This document shows positions 50,846-60,558 of a stretch of DNA of 64,000 nt, one piece after another. The position numbers and the translations under genes were made by a program. Below the pieces are notes generated by a model, which had not been told where the DNA came from, did not search any database, and saw only the letters and a program-made list of their open reading frames with translations. Origin of the DNA: Phycisphaerales bacterium UBA3190 (GTDB lineage Bacteria > Planctomycetota > Phycisphaerae > Phycisphaerales > UBA1924); the NCBI GenBank assembly GCA_002364005.1, contig DEXG01000028.1, forward strand, positions 30,227 through 94,226. Reading direction: 5' to 3'. Position 1 is the stretch's first letter; each line of letters begins with the position of its first letter.

Positions 50846-53425
50846 TTATGGGCACCCGGCACTGAAGTCGGTCAGGAACTGGGAAACATCAAAGAAGTTG
50901 TACGATCCATCACCGTTGATGTCGGCGATCGGGTCCTGGGCGTTGAACGCGGTCAGGAAGGCGCTGACATCGAAGAAGTTGAGCAGCCCGTCGCCGGTGA
51001 GGTCCGCGGGGCAGTCGGGCTCATCAACGATGAACTCGGTGCTGATGGCCACATCATCGATGTACCACGCGTCGTCGCCCTCATCACCCTGTGCGGTAAA
51101 GCGGAGTGCGGTGAACGCCCCGTATGCCTGGAATGGCAGCGTGAGCTGGCGTAGTTCGAAGCTTGACTGGTCGTTTCCATCAGACGCGATCGTCTCGAGG
51201 ACCTGCCAGCTGCCGTTGAAATCACGGTACTCAACCAGCAGTGACTCGCCCGATTCAACGCCCTGATGCTGCGTGCGATACCGCACCCAGACCGCGGCAG
51301 GCGGGCTGACCACATCGACATCGGCGCTGGTCATCGACTGCGAGTTGGTCAGCAGTGCGCTCATCGACCCCTCGGGCGTGTTGCTCGCCTGATCGGTCGC
51401 GGTGGCTTCGCTGGTGTCCCAGTCGAGGGTCGGGGTGATGCCGTCCTCGAAGCCGTCCTGCCATGGCATGGTGTTGCCGGTGAATGACTGCATGAGCACA
51501 TCATCGATGTACCAATCATCGGTGCTGTCGCTGCCATTGGCCGTGAAACGCAGCTTCATGTCGTTGTGCATCCCCAGCAGCGGGAACAGGTAGCGTCGGT
51601 GGACGAACTCCTCCTGATTGCTGCCATCGGAAACGATCGTGTCGAGCGTGGTCCAGCCGGAGATCAGATCGTTGTACTCAACGACGAGTGATTCGCCGGC
51701 CTCGACACCCCGGTGCTGGACCCAGAAGCCAATCTCACCCGGGTTGCCCGCAAGGGCCGCGGCACGGATCGAGATCGACTCGATCGAGTCGCTGTCGTCG
51801 AGGTTCATGCTGTAGGAGCCGGTCGGCTCGTTGACGCCCGCGTCGCTGGCGGCCACATCGCCCACCGGGTTGCGCCACTGCGTCGAGAGGGTCGATTCGC
51901 TGAAGTCGTCGACGAAGGGCAGGTTGATGATCGATGGGCCGTTGATCGCGTCATCGACGGCTCGTCCGACATTGATGCGACCCCACCCGGTCTTGTTGTC
52001 CTCGCCTGGCTCTTCCTTGTCGTCGCACGAGTTGAGCAGGATGAACTCCACCTCGTCGGCAGTCAGGGCCGGATTGGCATCGTGTACGAGCGCCAAAGCG
52101 CCTGCGGTGATGGGGGCCGAGAAGCTGGTGCCCGTGGTGTAGGAGTAGCCACCCGTGCGGTTGGTTGATCGGATATTGGTCCCGGGCGCGATGCAGTCGA
52201 TCCCGATGCCCGTGTGCGACCAGCTCACCCAGTTGTCGCTCTGGTTGCTCGCCCCGACGATGGTGACCTTGTCCCAGTCATTCGTCTGGTTGGCAAGCCC
52301 GTCGTTGCCCGCGGCAAAGACCAGCAGGTGGCCCTCGGCCCGGATGTGCCCGCCGCTGCTGCGTGCTGCTGGATCGCTGGCGCCGCCGAATGAACAGTTC
52401 ACGCTGTAGGCACCGTTGTCCGAGCCCCATCGCGCCCCCTCCAGGATCTCGCTGAGCAGGGCCGTCCCGCTGGAGATGTTCGAGACGCGCACGGGCATGA
52501 TGGAGAAGTTCCAGCCCACGCCGGTGACGCCGGTCCCGTTGTCGCCGATCGCCGCAGCCGAGCCGGCGACGAGTGAACCGTGCCCGTTGAGGTCGTCATT
52601 GACATTGCCGCCGTCGATCTGGGCGAGGTTGTCGGTCGAGTTGTACCCCGGGACCAGGGCCGCCTGCAGGTCAGCGTGATCCAGGTCGACGCCCGAATCG
52701 CAGACCGCGATGATGGTGGACGAGTCGCCCTGGGTCATGTCCCAGGCCGCGGGCGTGTTGATCCGGCCGGGCGCGTGGTACCACTGCTGGCTGAAAAGCG
52801 GATCGTTGGGGGTGGTGTCGGTGGGGTAGCAGAGCCAGTCCATCGAGACATACTCATAATCGCCCGTCAGCATCAACACCTCGGCGACGACCTCGGCGCT
52901 GATCCCCGCGGGGATCTTCACCGAGTACGAATCGATGTCGCTGTAGCCCTGGCGCAGCGCGGGGGCGAGCCGATCGCGTGCTTCCTGCTGGCGTGCGACC
53001 ACCCGCTCGACGACCTGCGAGAAGCTGGCGTCGGCGCTGGCGGCACGGTTGCTCCCCGTGTTGGCCGGGGCGGTCTGGAAGTCCAGCCCCTCGCCGGCCA
53101 GCTGCGAGATCATCTGGCTTCGGTCCTTCACCTTCACATTGAGATAATCGGTGCGCTCGGTGTGCCCAGGGCTGGGGATGAAGCTCACCCGCGGGCTCAG
53201 CGTCTGGCTCAGGATGCCCGCGTCGCGGGTTGACCACGCGAAGGCATCAGCCAGTGCCGCCCGCTGCGTCGCGTCAAGCGAGACACGAGCGCCGGCATTG
53301 ACCACCTCGCCCCCATCCCCGAAGGGCGCGGGGCTCTCGATACCGATTTGTGCGATCGCACTCCCACTGGCCAGTGCCAGAAGTCCTGCGGTCGCGATAC
53401 CCACCCGGCGTCGATTGCTCTTCAT
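50846..53425 (-). CDS. S8 subtilisin-like serine protease with GC-type dockerin
   Basis: An 859-residue paralogue of the next gene. Start at 53425 (AGGGA upstream); the signal peptide ends SAIAQ. Triad: Asp in CDSGVDLDHAD (about 243), His in NGHGSLVAG (about 280), Ser in GTSFSAPITAG (about 433). Two tandem jelly-roll/MAM-like modules follow, both with the phrase GVE(A/S)GESL(L/V)VEY and ending WYIDDV. The dockerin is canonical: CPADLTGDGLLNFFD and DINGDGSYNFFD, ending SAGCP. The residue spacing and the shared CDSGVD and WYIDD phrases indicate a tandem duplication. Secreted protein processing or nutrient proteolysis are both possible roles. Confidence 0.93.
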   Translation of the reverse strand: MKSNRRRVGIATAGLLALASGSAIAQIGIESPAPFGDGGEVVNAGARVSLDATQRAALADAFAWSTRDAGILSQTLSPRVSFIPSPGHTERTDYLNVKVKDRSQMISQLAGEGLDFQTAPANTGSNRAASADASFSQVVERVVARQQEARDRLAPALRQGYSDIDSYSVKIPAGISAEVVAEVLMLTGDYEYVSMDWLCYPTDTTPNDPLFSQQWYHAPGRINTPAAWDMTQGDSSTIIAVCDSGVDLDHADLQAALVPGYNSTDNLAQIDGGNVNDDLNGHGSLVAGSAAAIGDNGTGVTGVGWNFSIMPVRVSNISSGTALLSEILEGARWGSDNGAYSVNCSFGGASDPAARSSGGHIRAEGHLLVFAAGNDGLANQTNDWDKVTIVGASNQSDNWVSWSHTGIGIDCIAPGTNIRSTNRTGGYSYTTGTSFSAPITAGALALVHDANPALTADEVEFILLNSCDDKEEPGEDNKTGWGRINVGRAVDDAINGPSIINLPFVDDFSESTLSTQWRNPVGDVAASDAGVNEPTGSYSMNLDDSDSIESISIRAAALAGNPGEIGFWVQHRGVEAGESLVVEYNDLISGWTTLDTIVSDGSNQEEFVHRRYLFPLLGMHNDMKLRFTANGSDSTDDWYIDDVLMQSFTGNTMPWQDGFEDGITPTLDWDTSEATATDQASNTPEGSMSALLTNSQSMTSADVDVVSPPAAVWVRYRTQHQGVESGESLLVEYRDFNGSWQVLETIASDGNDQSSFELRQLTLPFQAYGAFTALRFTAQGDEGDDAWYIDDVAISTEFIVDEPDCPADLTGDGLLNFFDVSAFLTAFNAQDPIADINGDGSYNFFDVSQFLTDFSAGCP

Positions 53426-53795
53426 CGTACTACATCCCTTGCGAGCCGACATCGTCGGCGATCATCATTGAACCTGCCCGCGAGCGCGGAACCAACATCA
53501 GGCCTATCGACCTGAAGCCCCCGAAACAGGGCTCGAAACACCACGCCGGGCCCGTGTGCCCTCGTGCGTGCTGCAACGAGCGTGCGATGCGATGCGATCG
53601 CACCTCATGCCCGTCCGATAAACATCGTTGCTCATATACGAATGAACCACGATGCCCGATCCCATGCTGCTGTCTCAGGGCGAGGAGAACCCACGCCCAG
53701 CCGGACAAACACCCCGGCACTGGACATACGCACCGGGAAAGCCCATTGTTGCATATCGCTGACAACTTCCAGCCCAAACAATCTCATTTCAACCC
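53426..53795. other. Intergenic region upstream of the protease operon
   Basis: No gene is seen in these 370 bp. The only structure noted is GTGCGAT (53582-53588) paired with ATCGCAC (53597-53603). The region should hold the promoter of the minus-strand protease operon; I could not pick a convincing -35/-10 pair. Confidence 0.5.
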
Positions 53796-53823
53796 ACAAA
53801 AAACCCCCCGACTGCGGGGGGTT
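53796..53823 (-). terminator. Terminator of the AsmA-like gene
   Basis: AACCCCCCG-ACTG-CGGGGGGTT, followed on the minus strand by TTTTTTG. It starts 25 bp past the stop at 53849. Confidence 0.88.
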
Positions 53824-53848
53824 CGGTTCGAATGGTAGTCTGGGCGTT

Positions 53849-54805
53849 TTAGGGATCGTCGTTCTTGTTGCCACCGAAGATATTCTTGAGTTCCTCGGTC
53901 GCATCATCGATCTTGTCCTCAATGTCCTTGGCCTTGTCCTCGAGTTCCTTGGTTGCGTCATCGACCTGCTTCTGCACATCTTCGCTCACCTGGTCGATCT
54001 GCTCCTGAACACCACCCAGGGCCTCGTCGAGCTTCAGCTCGCTGATCGCCTCGATGCCCATGTCGCTGAGCGACTCCAGGCCCGCGAGCCCGTTGCCCAG
54101 CTCGCCAAGCACATCGCTCGGGATGATCCCGCCGCCCGCTTCGACCGCGGCCGCCAGAACCGTCTTGACGACCAGGTTGATCACCTCAGCGGTGGTCATC
54201 GATTCTTCCTTGCCCACATCACGCAGCTCGATCTCGGGGATGTTGACGGCCACATCGCCCACCGCCAGCGAGATGCCGGGCATATTGGCCACACGGATGT
54301 TGATGTCCTGAATCTTGAGCGAGTTGATGATCAGCTTGGTGCCATCGCCCGCGTCTCCGCCCGAGGGCTGTGGGTCGGTGCCGTCATCGGTCTTGCTCTC
54401 AAACCGCTTGAGCGAGTTGAGAATTGTGTTGTAGTTTGATGGGTTGCCGCCCTTGTCGAGGATGACATCGATCCCGGTGAGGGTGATCGAGGGCATCACG
54501 ATGGTGCCCGATCCGATGGTGTTGAGGTCGACCGAGGCGTTGGAATCACCCAGACGCATGAAGTGGTCCGTATCGAACCCCGCCGGGTTGGCGATGTTGA
54601 GCCCGCTCATGCTCGCGGTGCCCCCGGTGATGTTGACATCGACCACATCAACCGTGGTGTCGACCTGCATCGCGTAGGTGCCGCCGCGTTCGATGGCTTC
54701 CTTGGCGATGCGATCGACCTGCGAGAAGCCCAGTACCACGAGACCGACGATTGCCAGAATCAGCAGCACCACGATGGCGACGATGATTTTAATTGCTGTT
54801 TTCAT
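53849..54805 (-). CDS. AsmA-like membrane-anchored protein
   Basis: A 318-residue protein. One N-terminal membrane helix (about residues 6-28, IIVAIVVLLILAIVGLVVLG) is followed by a periplasmic region. The region after the helix (VDRIAKEAIERGGTYAMQVDTTVDVVDVNITGGTASMSGLNIANP) has the AsmA/DUF748 pattern seen at the beginning of lipid-transport bridge-like proteins, but it is far shorter than AsmA. The C-terminus (about 255-310) is a heptad-rich coiled coil ending KNDDP. Start at 54805. It may be a membrane-associated scaffold; the assignment is by pattern only. It has its own terminator. Confidence 0.75.
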   Translation of the reverse strand: MKTAIKIIVAIVVLLILAIVGLVVLGFSQVDRIAKEAIERGGTYAMQVDTTVDVVDVNITGGTASMSGLNIANPAGFDTDHFMRLGDSNASVDLNTIGSGTIVMPSITLTGIDVILDKGGNPSNYNTILNSLKRFESKTDDGTDPQPSGGDAGDGTKLIINSLKIQDINIRVANMPGISLAVGDVAVNIPEIELRDVGKEESMTTAEVINLVVKTVLAAAVEAGGGIIPSDVLGELGNGLAGLESLSDMGIEAISELKLDEALGGVQEQIDQVSEDVQKQVDDATKELEDKAKDIEDKIDDATEELKNIFGGNKNDDP

Positions 54806-54909
54806 ACCTGTACCTTTTTGTATGGAGAGTCCCCACACAAGCGTAGCACGCTGGCGCACGAATCAGCTCAGATATTCCATGTTGTCTCAGCCGCCCGTCC
54901 CCCCTTGGT

Positions 54910-57252
54910 TCAGGGGTTGCAGGCAGCGTATTCCTGAATGAATGTGGCCACATCGTGGAAGTTGGTCATCCCGTCACCCGTGATGTCTGCGTAGGGCGAC
55001 AGCGTGGACATCGCCTCCAGGAAGATCGCCACATCAAAGTAGTTGCACTGGCCGTCGGCATTGAGGTCGGCGGCTGATTCGGTGATGACCAATCGCGGGC
55101 GGGGCATCAGCTCCACCCGACCCGTCGAATCCTCCACACTCACCGAGATGCTGTACACCCCGGTCTCATCGCCACCCTCAAGATCGAAATGGAACCGGCC
55201 CGGACTGTCTGAGGCCACGGGCGAGGCGGTCGCGACTCCCCCGGTCTCAACCGTCACCATCGACGGGTCGGAGATCTCCAGCAGCTCACCCTCCAGATCA
55301 CGCAGCTCGACCCAGTGCCGGGTGGTGTAGCCCGGAACGAGCAGCCCGTTGCCGAACACATTCGATCGGACCGCATCCACGCGCCCTGCCCGTGACACCA
55401 GCCATTCGTCATAGAGCGCCTGAAGCTGATCCACCGGGTCTGGATCATCATCGCGTTGGTTCGCGACATTGAGGGCCATGAAGTAGTCCCCCGCGGCGAA
55501 CTGTCCGGGCTGGGGCAGGTCGTGCTCGCCCGGGTTGTCCAGCACCATCAGGCCGTCCGAGCCGCCGGTCCCGACCACGATGTCCAGATCCCCGCTGTTG
55601 TTCATATCGCGTAGCAGCACGCTGCGGGCGCTGAAGCCCACCCGGGTGCGGGTCTGCATGGTGAACCCGCCCAGCCCGTCGCTGATGAACAACTGCAGGT
55701 TGCGGTTCGTCGCCAGCCCCGTGGTCACGATGTCGGGGTATTCATCGCCGCTCATGTCCGCGACATCGAACGCCAGCCCGGTCGCCGCGGTCGTCACTGA
55801 GCCCCACAGCACCCACTGTTCCTTCTCAAGCGTGTAGACCTCAACCCGTCGGCTCGAGCCGCACTGCACGATGATCTCGTTGTCGCCATCCAGGTTCATG
55901 TCGGCGGTGCGAACATGGACCGGGTCGGTGCCCGTGCTGATGCTCTCGGAGCGTGCAAACCCGTCTTCGCCGCCGTCGTAGAGATGCACCATGTTGTTCG
56001 CTGGGTCTACGACAACGAGGTCGTTATAGCCGTCGGCATTGAGTCGATCCAACGCGATCTGCCCGGGCACGAAATCGAGCGTGAGCGTGTTGGTCAGCTC
56101 AATCTCGTTGGTGAATCCCCTGAAGAACTGGATCTCATCGGTGTTCTCCAGCGAGACCCCCTGGATCTCCGGGTCAAAGAGGCCGCTGGCAAAGCCCACG
56201 GGTGTGCCCGCCAGATCGACGGCATCGAGCAGCTCGATCGAGCCGGTTTGGTCTGGCTGGTAGAGCGCCATGCGGGGCGGGTTGGCAAAGGCGACCATCA
56301 GCTTGGACGCGTACACATCCATCGCGACCGTCTCGCTCGCGGGTCCTGTCAGTGTCTGCCAGAGCTGCAATGTTGAGAGCGGGTCGCCCGGCATCGCGGT
56401 GTTTTTGTAGATCAGGATCTCATCGCTGCTGGCGCTGCCGACGATGACCTCCTCGAAGCCGTCGCCGTCAAGATCGAGCGTAGCAATGTCGCCGATGAAC
56501 TCATCGGTGGGGTAGATGGCACGAATGGCATCGGTATCGCCGGCCCGCGTGCCCAGCATGTACCCGACATGCGCGCTTTTGAACGGCTCTGGGGGCGGTG
56601 AGCCGCACCCGGTCGGGTCGGTGCTGTTGCACGAGCAGCGACCGTCGCCCCCGGCGCTCTTGGCGGCTTGCATCCCCGCCATCATCATCGCGGGCAGGTC
56701 GCCGTCGCTGGCAACGATCGCATCGACCGCCGCTTGCACCACATTGCTCCCCGAGAGGATGTTGCCCTGCACCGCATACACGATGTCCTGCTGCGGTCCG
56801 GGCGTGCCCCGTTCGATGCGCCCGGTCATCCCGCCGGCCCAATCGGCGTTCTCGATGCCCGAGTAGGTCAGCGTTTCGCCCGCGGTGCTGATCATGCCGT
56901 ACTGGCGATTGTCATGCCCGTCGTCCGACATCTCGAGTTCGTCGAGGATGGCCTCAAGCGGGACCCCCTGAAGCAGGCGATCGCGGATCAGCTGTCGATT
57001 CATGCCCGTCGAGTCCACGGCTGACTGGGCCGTCACCGCGCCCACGCCCGAGATCAGCACCGGGGTCTCCCGGCGGAGATCGATCGATTCGACACAGGTC
57101 GCCGACCCGATGACGATCTCCCCGGTTCGGGTGTCGACGATCAGGATCGACCATGTCGCCTGGGCTGAACCCACGATCGAGGCCACCGCCCCGACCCCAG
57201 AAAGGAGCATTGGGCGAAAAGATGCGAACAAAGAGCGATCAAACAGGGCCAT
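54910..57252 (-). CDS. DUF1028 protein fused to FG-GAP repeats and a dockerin-like end
   Basis: A 780-residue secreted protein. I start at 57252 (AGAGAGAAG upstream); the signal peptide ends near SAQA. Residues about 30-240 match DUF1028 (ATWSILIVDTRTGEIVIGSATCV, GVGAVTAQ, GNILSG), an Ntn-hydrolase-like fold with an exposed residue after the signal. FG-GAP-type calcium loops follow (DLDGDGFEEVIVG, DMNLDGDNEIIV, DMNNSGDLDIVVG). The terminal repeat is unusual: the Cys lies inside the first loop (DLNADGQCNYFD) and the second loop (DITGDGMTNFHD) ends YAACNP, so the GCP terminus is modified. It precedes the tRNA-Thr/tuf region. Confidence 0.85.
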   Translation of the reverse strand: MALFDRSLFASFRPMLLSGVGAVASIVGSAQATWSILIVDTRTGEIVIGSATCVESIDLRRETPVLISGVGAVTAQSAVDSTGMNRQLIRDRLLQGVPLEAILDELEMSDDGHDNRQYGMISTAGETLTYSGIENADWAGGMTGRIERGTPGPQQDIVYAVQGNILSGSNVVQAAVDAIVASDGDLPAMMMAGMQAAKSAGGDGRCSCNSTDPTGCGSPPPEPFKSAHVGYMLGTRAGDTDAIRAIYPTDEFIGDIATLDLDGDGFEEVIVGSASSDEILIYKNTAMPGDPLSTLQLWQTLTGPASETVAMDVYASKLMVAFANPPRMALYQPDQTGSIELLDAVDLAGTPVGFASGLFDPEIQGVSLENTDEIQFFRGFTNEIELTNTLTLDFVPGQIALDRLNADGYNDLVVVDPANNMVHLYDGGEDGFARSESISTGTDPVHVRTADMNLDGDNEIIVQCGSSRRVEVYTLEKEQWVLWGSVTTAATGLAFDVADMSGDEYPDIVTTGLATNRNLQLFISDGLGGFTMQTRTRVGFSARSVLLRDMNNSGDLDIVVGTGGSDGLMVLDNPGEHDLPQPGQFAAGDYFMALNVANQRDDDPDPVDQLQALYDEWLVSRAGRVDAVRSNVFGNGLLVPGYTTRHWVELRDLEGELLEISDPSMVTVETGGVATASPVASDSPGRFHFDLEGGDETGVYSISVSVEDSTGRVELMPRPRLVITESAADLNADGQCNYFDVAIFLEAMSTLSPYADITGDGMTNFHDVATFIQEYAACNP

Positions 57253-57457
57253 AGCGTGCTTCTCTCTGGGCGATAGCCCGTTGAGACCAAGATACCCGCG
57301 CCTCGTGGGGCCAACCAAGCGAATTGCGTGCGGATTTCGTATGATTTGGGGTGAGACGGGGCTGGGTTGGGTGGGTCCCAGAGGGTTGAGGTCGGTTGAG
57401 ATCCGGGGCAGATTCAGAAGAATGTGCACCGCAGGCAAACCCTGTTGGGGCAATTGG

Positions 57458-57485
57458 TTGACCGGGTACGGCGCGGGGGTATCAT
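57458..57485 (+). promoter_or_regulatory. Promoter for tRNA-Thr (and probably tuf)
   Basis: TTGACC (57458-57463), a 16-bp spacer, and TATCAT (57480-57485). Transcription would start near 57492, about 125 bp before the tRNA. Of the 364-bp gap 57253-57616 this is the only element I can support. Confidence 0.5.
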
Positions 57486-57616
57486 TCCCTCCCGCTCGGT
57501 CATCAAGCCGGGCGGTTTTTATGCCGGGCGATGCGATAATCATCAGGTCAGGGTGTCGTTGACACGATGACCACGACAGGATGATGCAGAACGCAGGACC
57601 CGGTTGGAAGAATGCC

Positions 57617-57688
57617 GCCGCTGTAGCTCAGTGGTAGAGCGCACCCTTGGTAAGGGTGAGGTCGAGAGTTCAAATCTCTCCAGCGGCT
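57617..57688 (+). tRNA. tRNA-Thr (anticodon GGT)
   Basis: The acceptor GCCGCTG (57617-57623) pairs with CAGCGGC (57681-57687), the discriminator T follows, and no CCA is encoded. D-arm AGCTCAGTGGTAGAGC; anticodon arm ACCCT-TGGTAAG-GGT with loop TTGGTAA, i.e. GGT; T-arm GAGAGTTCAAATCTCTC. It precedes tuf, as a Thr tRNA often does. Confidence 0.96.
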
Positions 57689-57932
57689 TTCTACCGAATC
57701 GTGGGTCCCACAGGGCCAGCCCGGAACATCTCGTTCTGTGCCTCCCCCTTGTGTTGCTCTCGCACTCGGTAGTAAGTATGAATCGGACGCCGACTGTGGA
57801 CAGATCGGTATTCTCAAACACCGCGCCCGCTCAATCGTTCGGGTGCACGCCGAACGCAGTGATCGCGATTGGCACTTAGGGATGCGGCTGGGCTCGACGG
57901 CCCAGCACAAACCACGATAAGAGGTATGAACA

Positions 57933-59153
<1,221 letters not shown>

Positions 59154-59214
59154 TCTCGCTCGGGTGAAACCCGTTGGCTCGTCCAACGCGTGAAACCCGC
59201 CTGTTCAAACCTCG

Positions 59215-59247
59215 CGGCCTGACGGTGAAAACCGTCAGGCCGATTTT
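59215..59247 (+). terminator. Terminator of tuf
   Basis: CGGCCTGACGGT (59215-59226), GAAA tetraloop, ACCGTCAGGCCG (59231-59242), then ATTTTC. A 12-bp perfect stem 60 bp past the tuf stop. Confidence 0.92.
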
Positions 59248-59309
59248 CGGAAAACCACATCATCGCCGCCTGGTGGGGCGACGCAGAAGATCAGAATGGG
59301 AGGCCGACC

Positions 59310-59492
59310 ATGGCCAAGAAGAAAGCACAAGCCCGCGAGTATGTATGGCTGCAGTGCACCGAAACGGGTGATCTCAACTACCGCACCTCGATCAATGTCA
59401 AGGGCGGCATCTCCGATCGCGTCAAAGAGGGCTACAACAAGTTCTGCCCCCGCCTTCGCAAGCACACCCTGCACAAGATCAAGCGCAAGTAA
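59310..59492 (+). CDS. rpmG: 50S ribosomal protein L33
   Basis: A 60-residue basic protein (MAKKKAQAREYVWLQC, NYRTSINVKGGI, KFCPRLRKHTLHKIKRK). Family length is 50-60 residues. It keeps two Cys (in LQC and FCP) but not the four of the zinc-binding L33 form, so it is probably the zinc-independent type. GGAGG lies before the ATG. The order tuf, rpmG, tRNA-Trp, secE, nusG is the common bacterial arrangement and supports the call. Confidence 0.9.
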   Translation: MAKKKAQAREYVWLQCTETGDLNYRTSINVKGGISDRVKEGYNKFCPRLRKHTLHKIKRK

Positions 59493-59503
59493 GAGAGGGA
59501 CTG

Positions 59504-59579
59504 GCCACTAGCCACTTGGGACTAGGGCCGGGCACTCTTCTTTCACTTCACCAGTGGCTAGTCCCCAGTGGCTAGTGGC
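59504..59579. repeat. Imperfect inverted repeat between rpmG and tRNA-Trp
   Basis: The 22-base left arm (59504-59525, beginning GCCACTAGCCACT) matches the reverse complement of 59558-59579 at 21 positions. Internal short repeats of TGGCTAGT and CCACTAGCC are also present. It may terminate rpmG or act as a processing hairpin before the tRNA, or be a copy of a dispersed element; there is no T-tract. Confidence 0.5.
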
Positions 59580-59584
59580 TTCCT

Positions 59585-59657
59585 ACGGCAGTAGCTCAGT
59601 TGGTAGAGCATTGGATTCCAAATCCAACGGTCGAGGGTTCGAGTCCTTCCTGCCGTG
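59585..59657 (+). tRNA. tRNA-Trp (anticodon CCA)
   Basis: The acceptor ACGGCAG (59585-59591) pairs with CTGCCGT (59650-59656); G is the discriminator, and CCA is not encoded. D-arm AGCTCAGTTGGTAGAGC; anticodon arm TTGGA-TTCCAAA-TCCAA with CCA; T-arm GAGGGTTCGAGTCCTTC. Its position between rpmG and secE is conserved in many bacteria. Confidence 0.96.
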
Positions 59658-59756
59658 TTTACACAAGCCCGCAACCTCATCAGGTTCGGGTTCCGAGCGT
59701 CCCCGCTCGTCACACAAGACAGCCCAGGGACGCGCAGCCGCGAGGTGCAGCGAAGC

Positions 59757-60491
59757 ATGTCTTTGGGAATTTATAAGCAGGGACAGGGCTACTGGGTGCG
59801 TGTGCTGACCGCCGGCGTCGCCGGTGTCCTCATCATCGCCGCCGCTGCCTATGGCTGGTCACAGGCCGGGATCATCCGACTCCCCGCACGCTCATGGACG
59901 ATCGCCCTGAGCAATGTGGAAGGCCCCGTCGCCCAGGGCGAGACGGTGGTCCTCGAGTTTTACGATGTGCAGAGCGAAGACCCCAACACCCACACCCGGC
60001 TGGGCAGTGCTGTGATCGAGAGCTTCGAGCCGGGCAAGGGCTCGTCGGGCACCATCGTCATCAGCGATTTCCAGGACAACCCCGATGTCGCCGAACGCGC
60101 CAAGAACCCCGTGCACATCCGGGATCGCGCCAGCGATGCCGATCGGGCCTACATCGGGCAGATCGGCAGCGAGTCCATGACCGCCAATGTGCGCGGCGGC
60201 TCGCCCACCCCCATCTTCCCCGTGCTCTACCTGCAGTCGGGCGTCGCGGGCACCATCATGCTGCTGGGGGCCATCGCGTTGTATATCTTCGTCGGTGCCA
60301 ACAAGAAAACGGTCGAGTTCCTCGTATCGACCGACGGCGAGATGAAGAAGGTCAACTGGACCTCCTACAAAGAGGTGAAGGGCTCGACCATGGTGGTGAT
60401 CGCCGCGACCTTCCTGATCGCGGGGTTCCTGTTCATCGTCGACACCGCGTTTTCGTCCTTCTTCAGCTTCATCAATGTTCTTGAACGCTGA
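59757..60491 (+). CDS. secE: Preprotein translocase subunit SecE, enlarged
   Basis: A 244-residue protein, about twice the usual SecE length. The conserved SecE core is at the C-terminus: EFLVSTDGEMKKVNWTSYKEVKGSTMVVI (about 186-214, an amphipathic helix then the essential membrane helix 211-237). Upstream are membrane helices at about 14-34 and 160-180, separated by about 125 residues of non-hydrophobic sequence (35-159) with beta-rich composition, predicted to lie outside the cytoplasm. SecE clamps SecY in the Sec channel. GAGGTG precedes the ATG at 59757; a longer frame overlaps the tRNA and is rejected. nusG follows directly. Confidence 0.92.
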   Translation: MSLGIYKQGQGYWVRVLTAGVAGVLIIAAAAYGWSQAGIIRLPARSWTIALSNVEGPVAQGETVVLEFYDVQSEDPNTHTRLGSAVIESFEPGKGSSGTIVISDFQDNPDVAERAKNPVHIRDRASDADRAYIGQIGSESMTANVRGGSPTPIFPVLYLQSGVAGTIMLLGAIALYIFVGANKKTVEFLVSTDGEMKKVNWTSYKEVKGSTMVVIAATFLIAGFLFIVDTAFSSFFSFINVLER

Positions 60492-60558
60492 GCACTGAAA
60501 AGCACTGCACTTCATGCACCAAGCACCAGACACAGAGCGATCAGCAAGGAACGCACCC

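Noticed and set aside
57869..57885. Sigma-54 site upstream of tuf
   Set aside because: TGGCACTTAGGGATGC has the GC one base too far from the GG; also unlikely for tuf.
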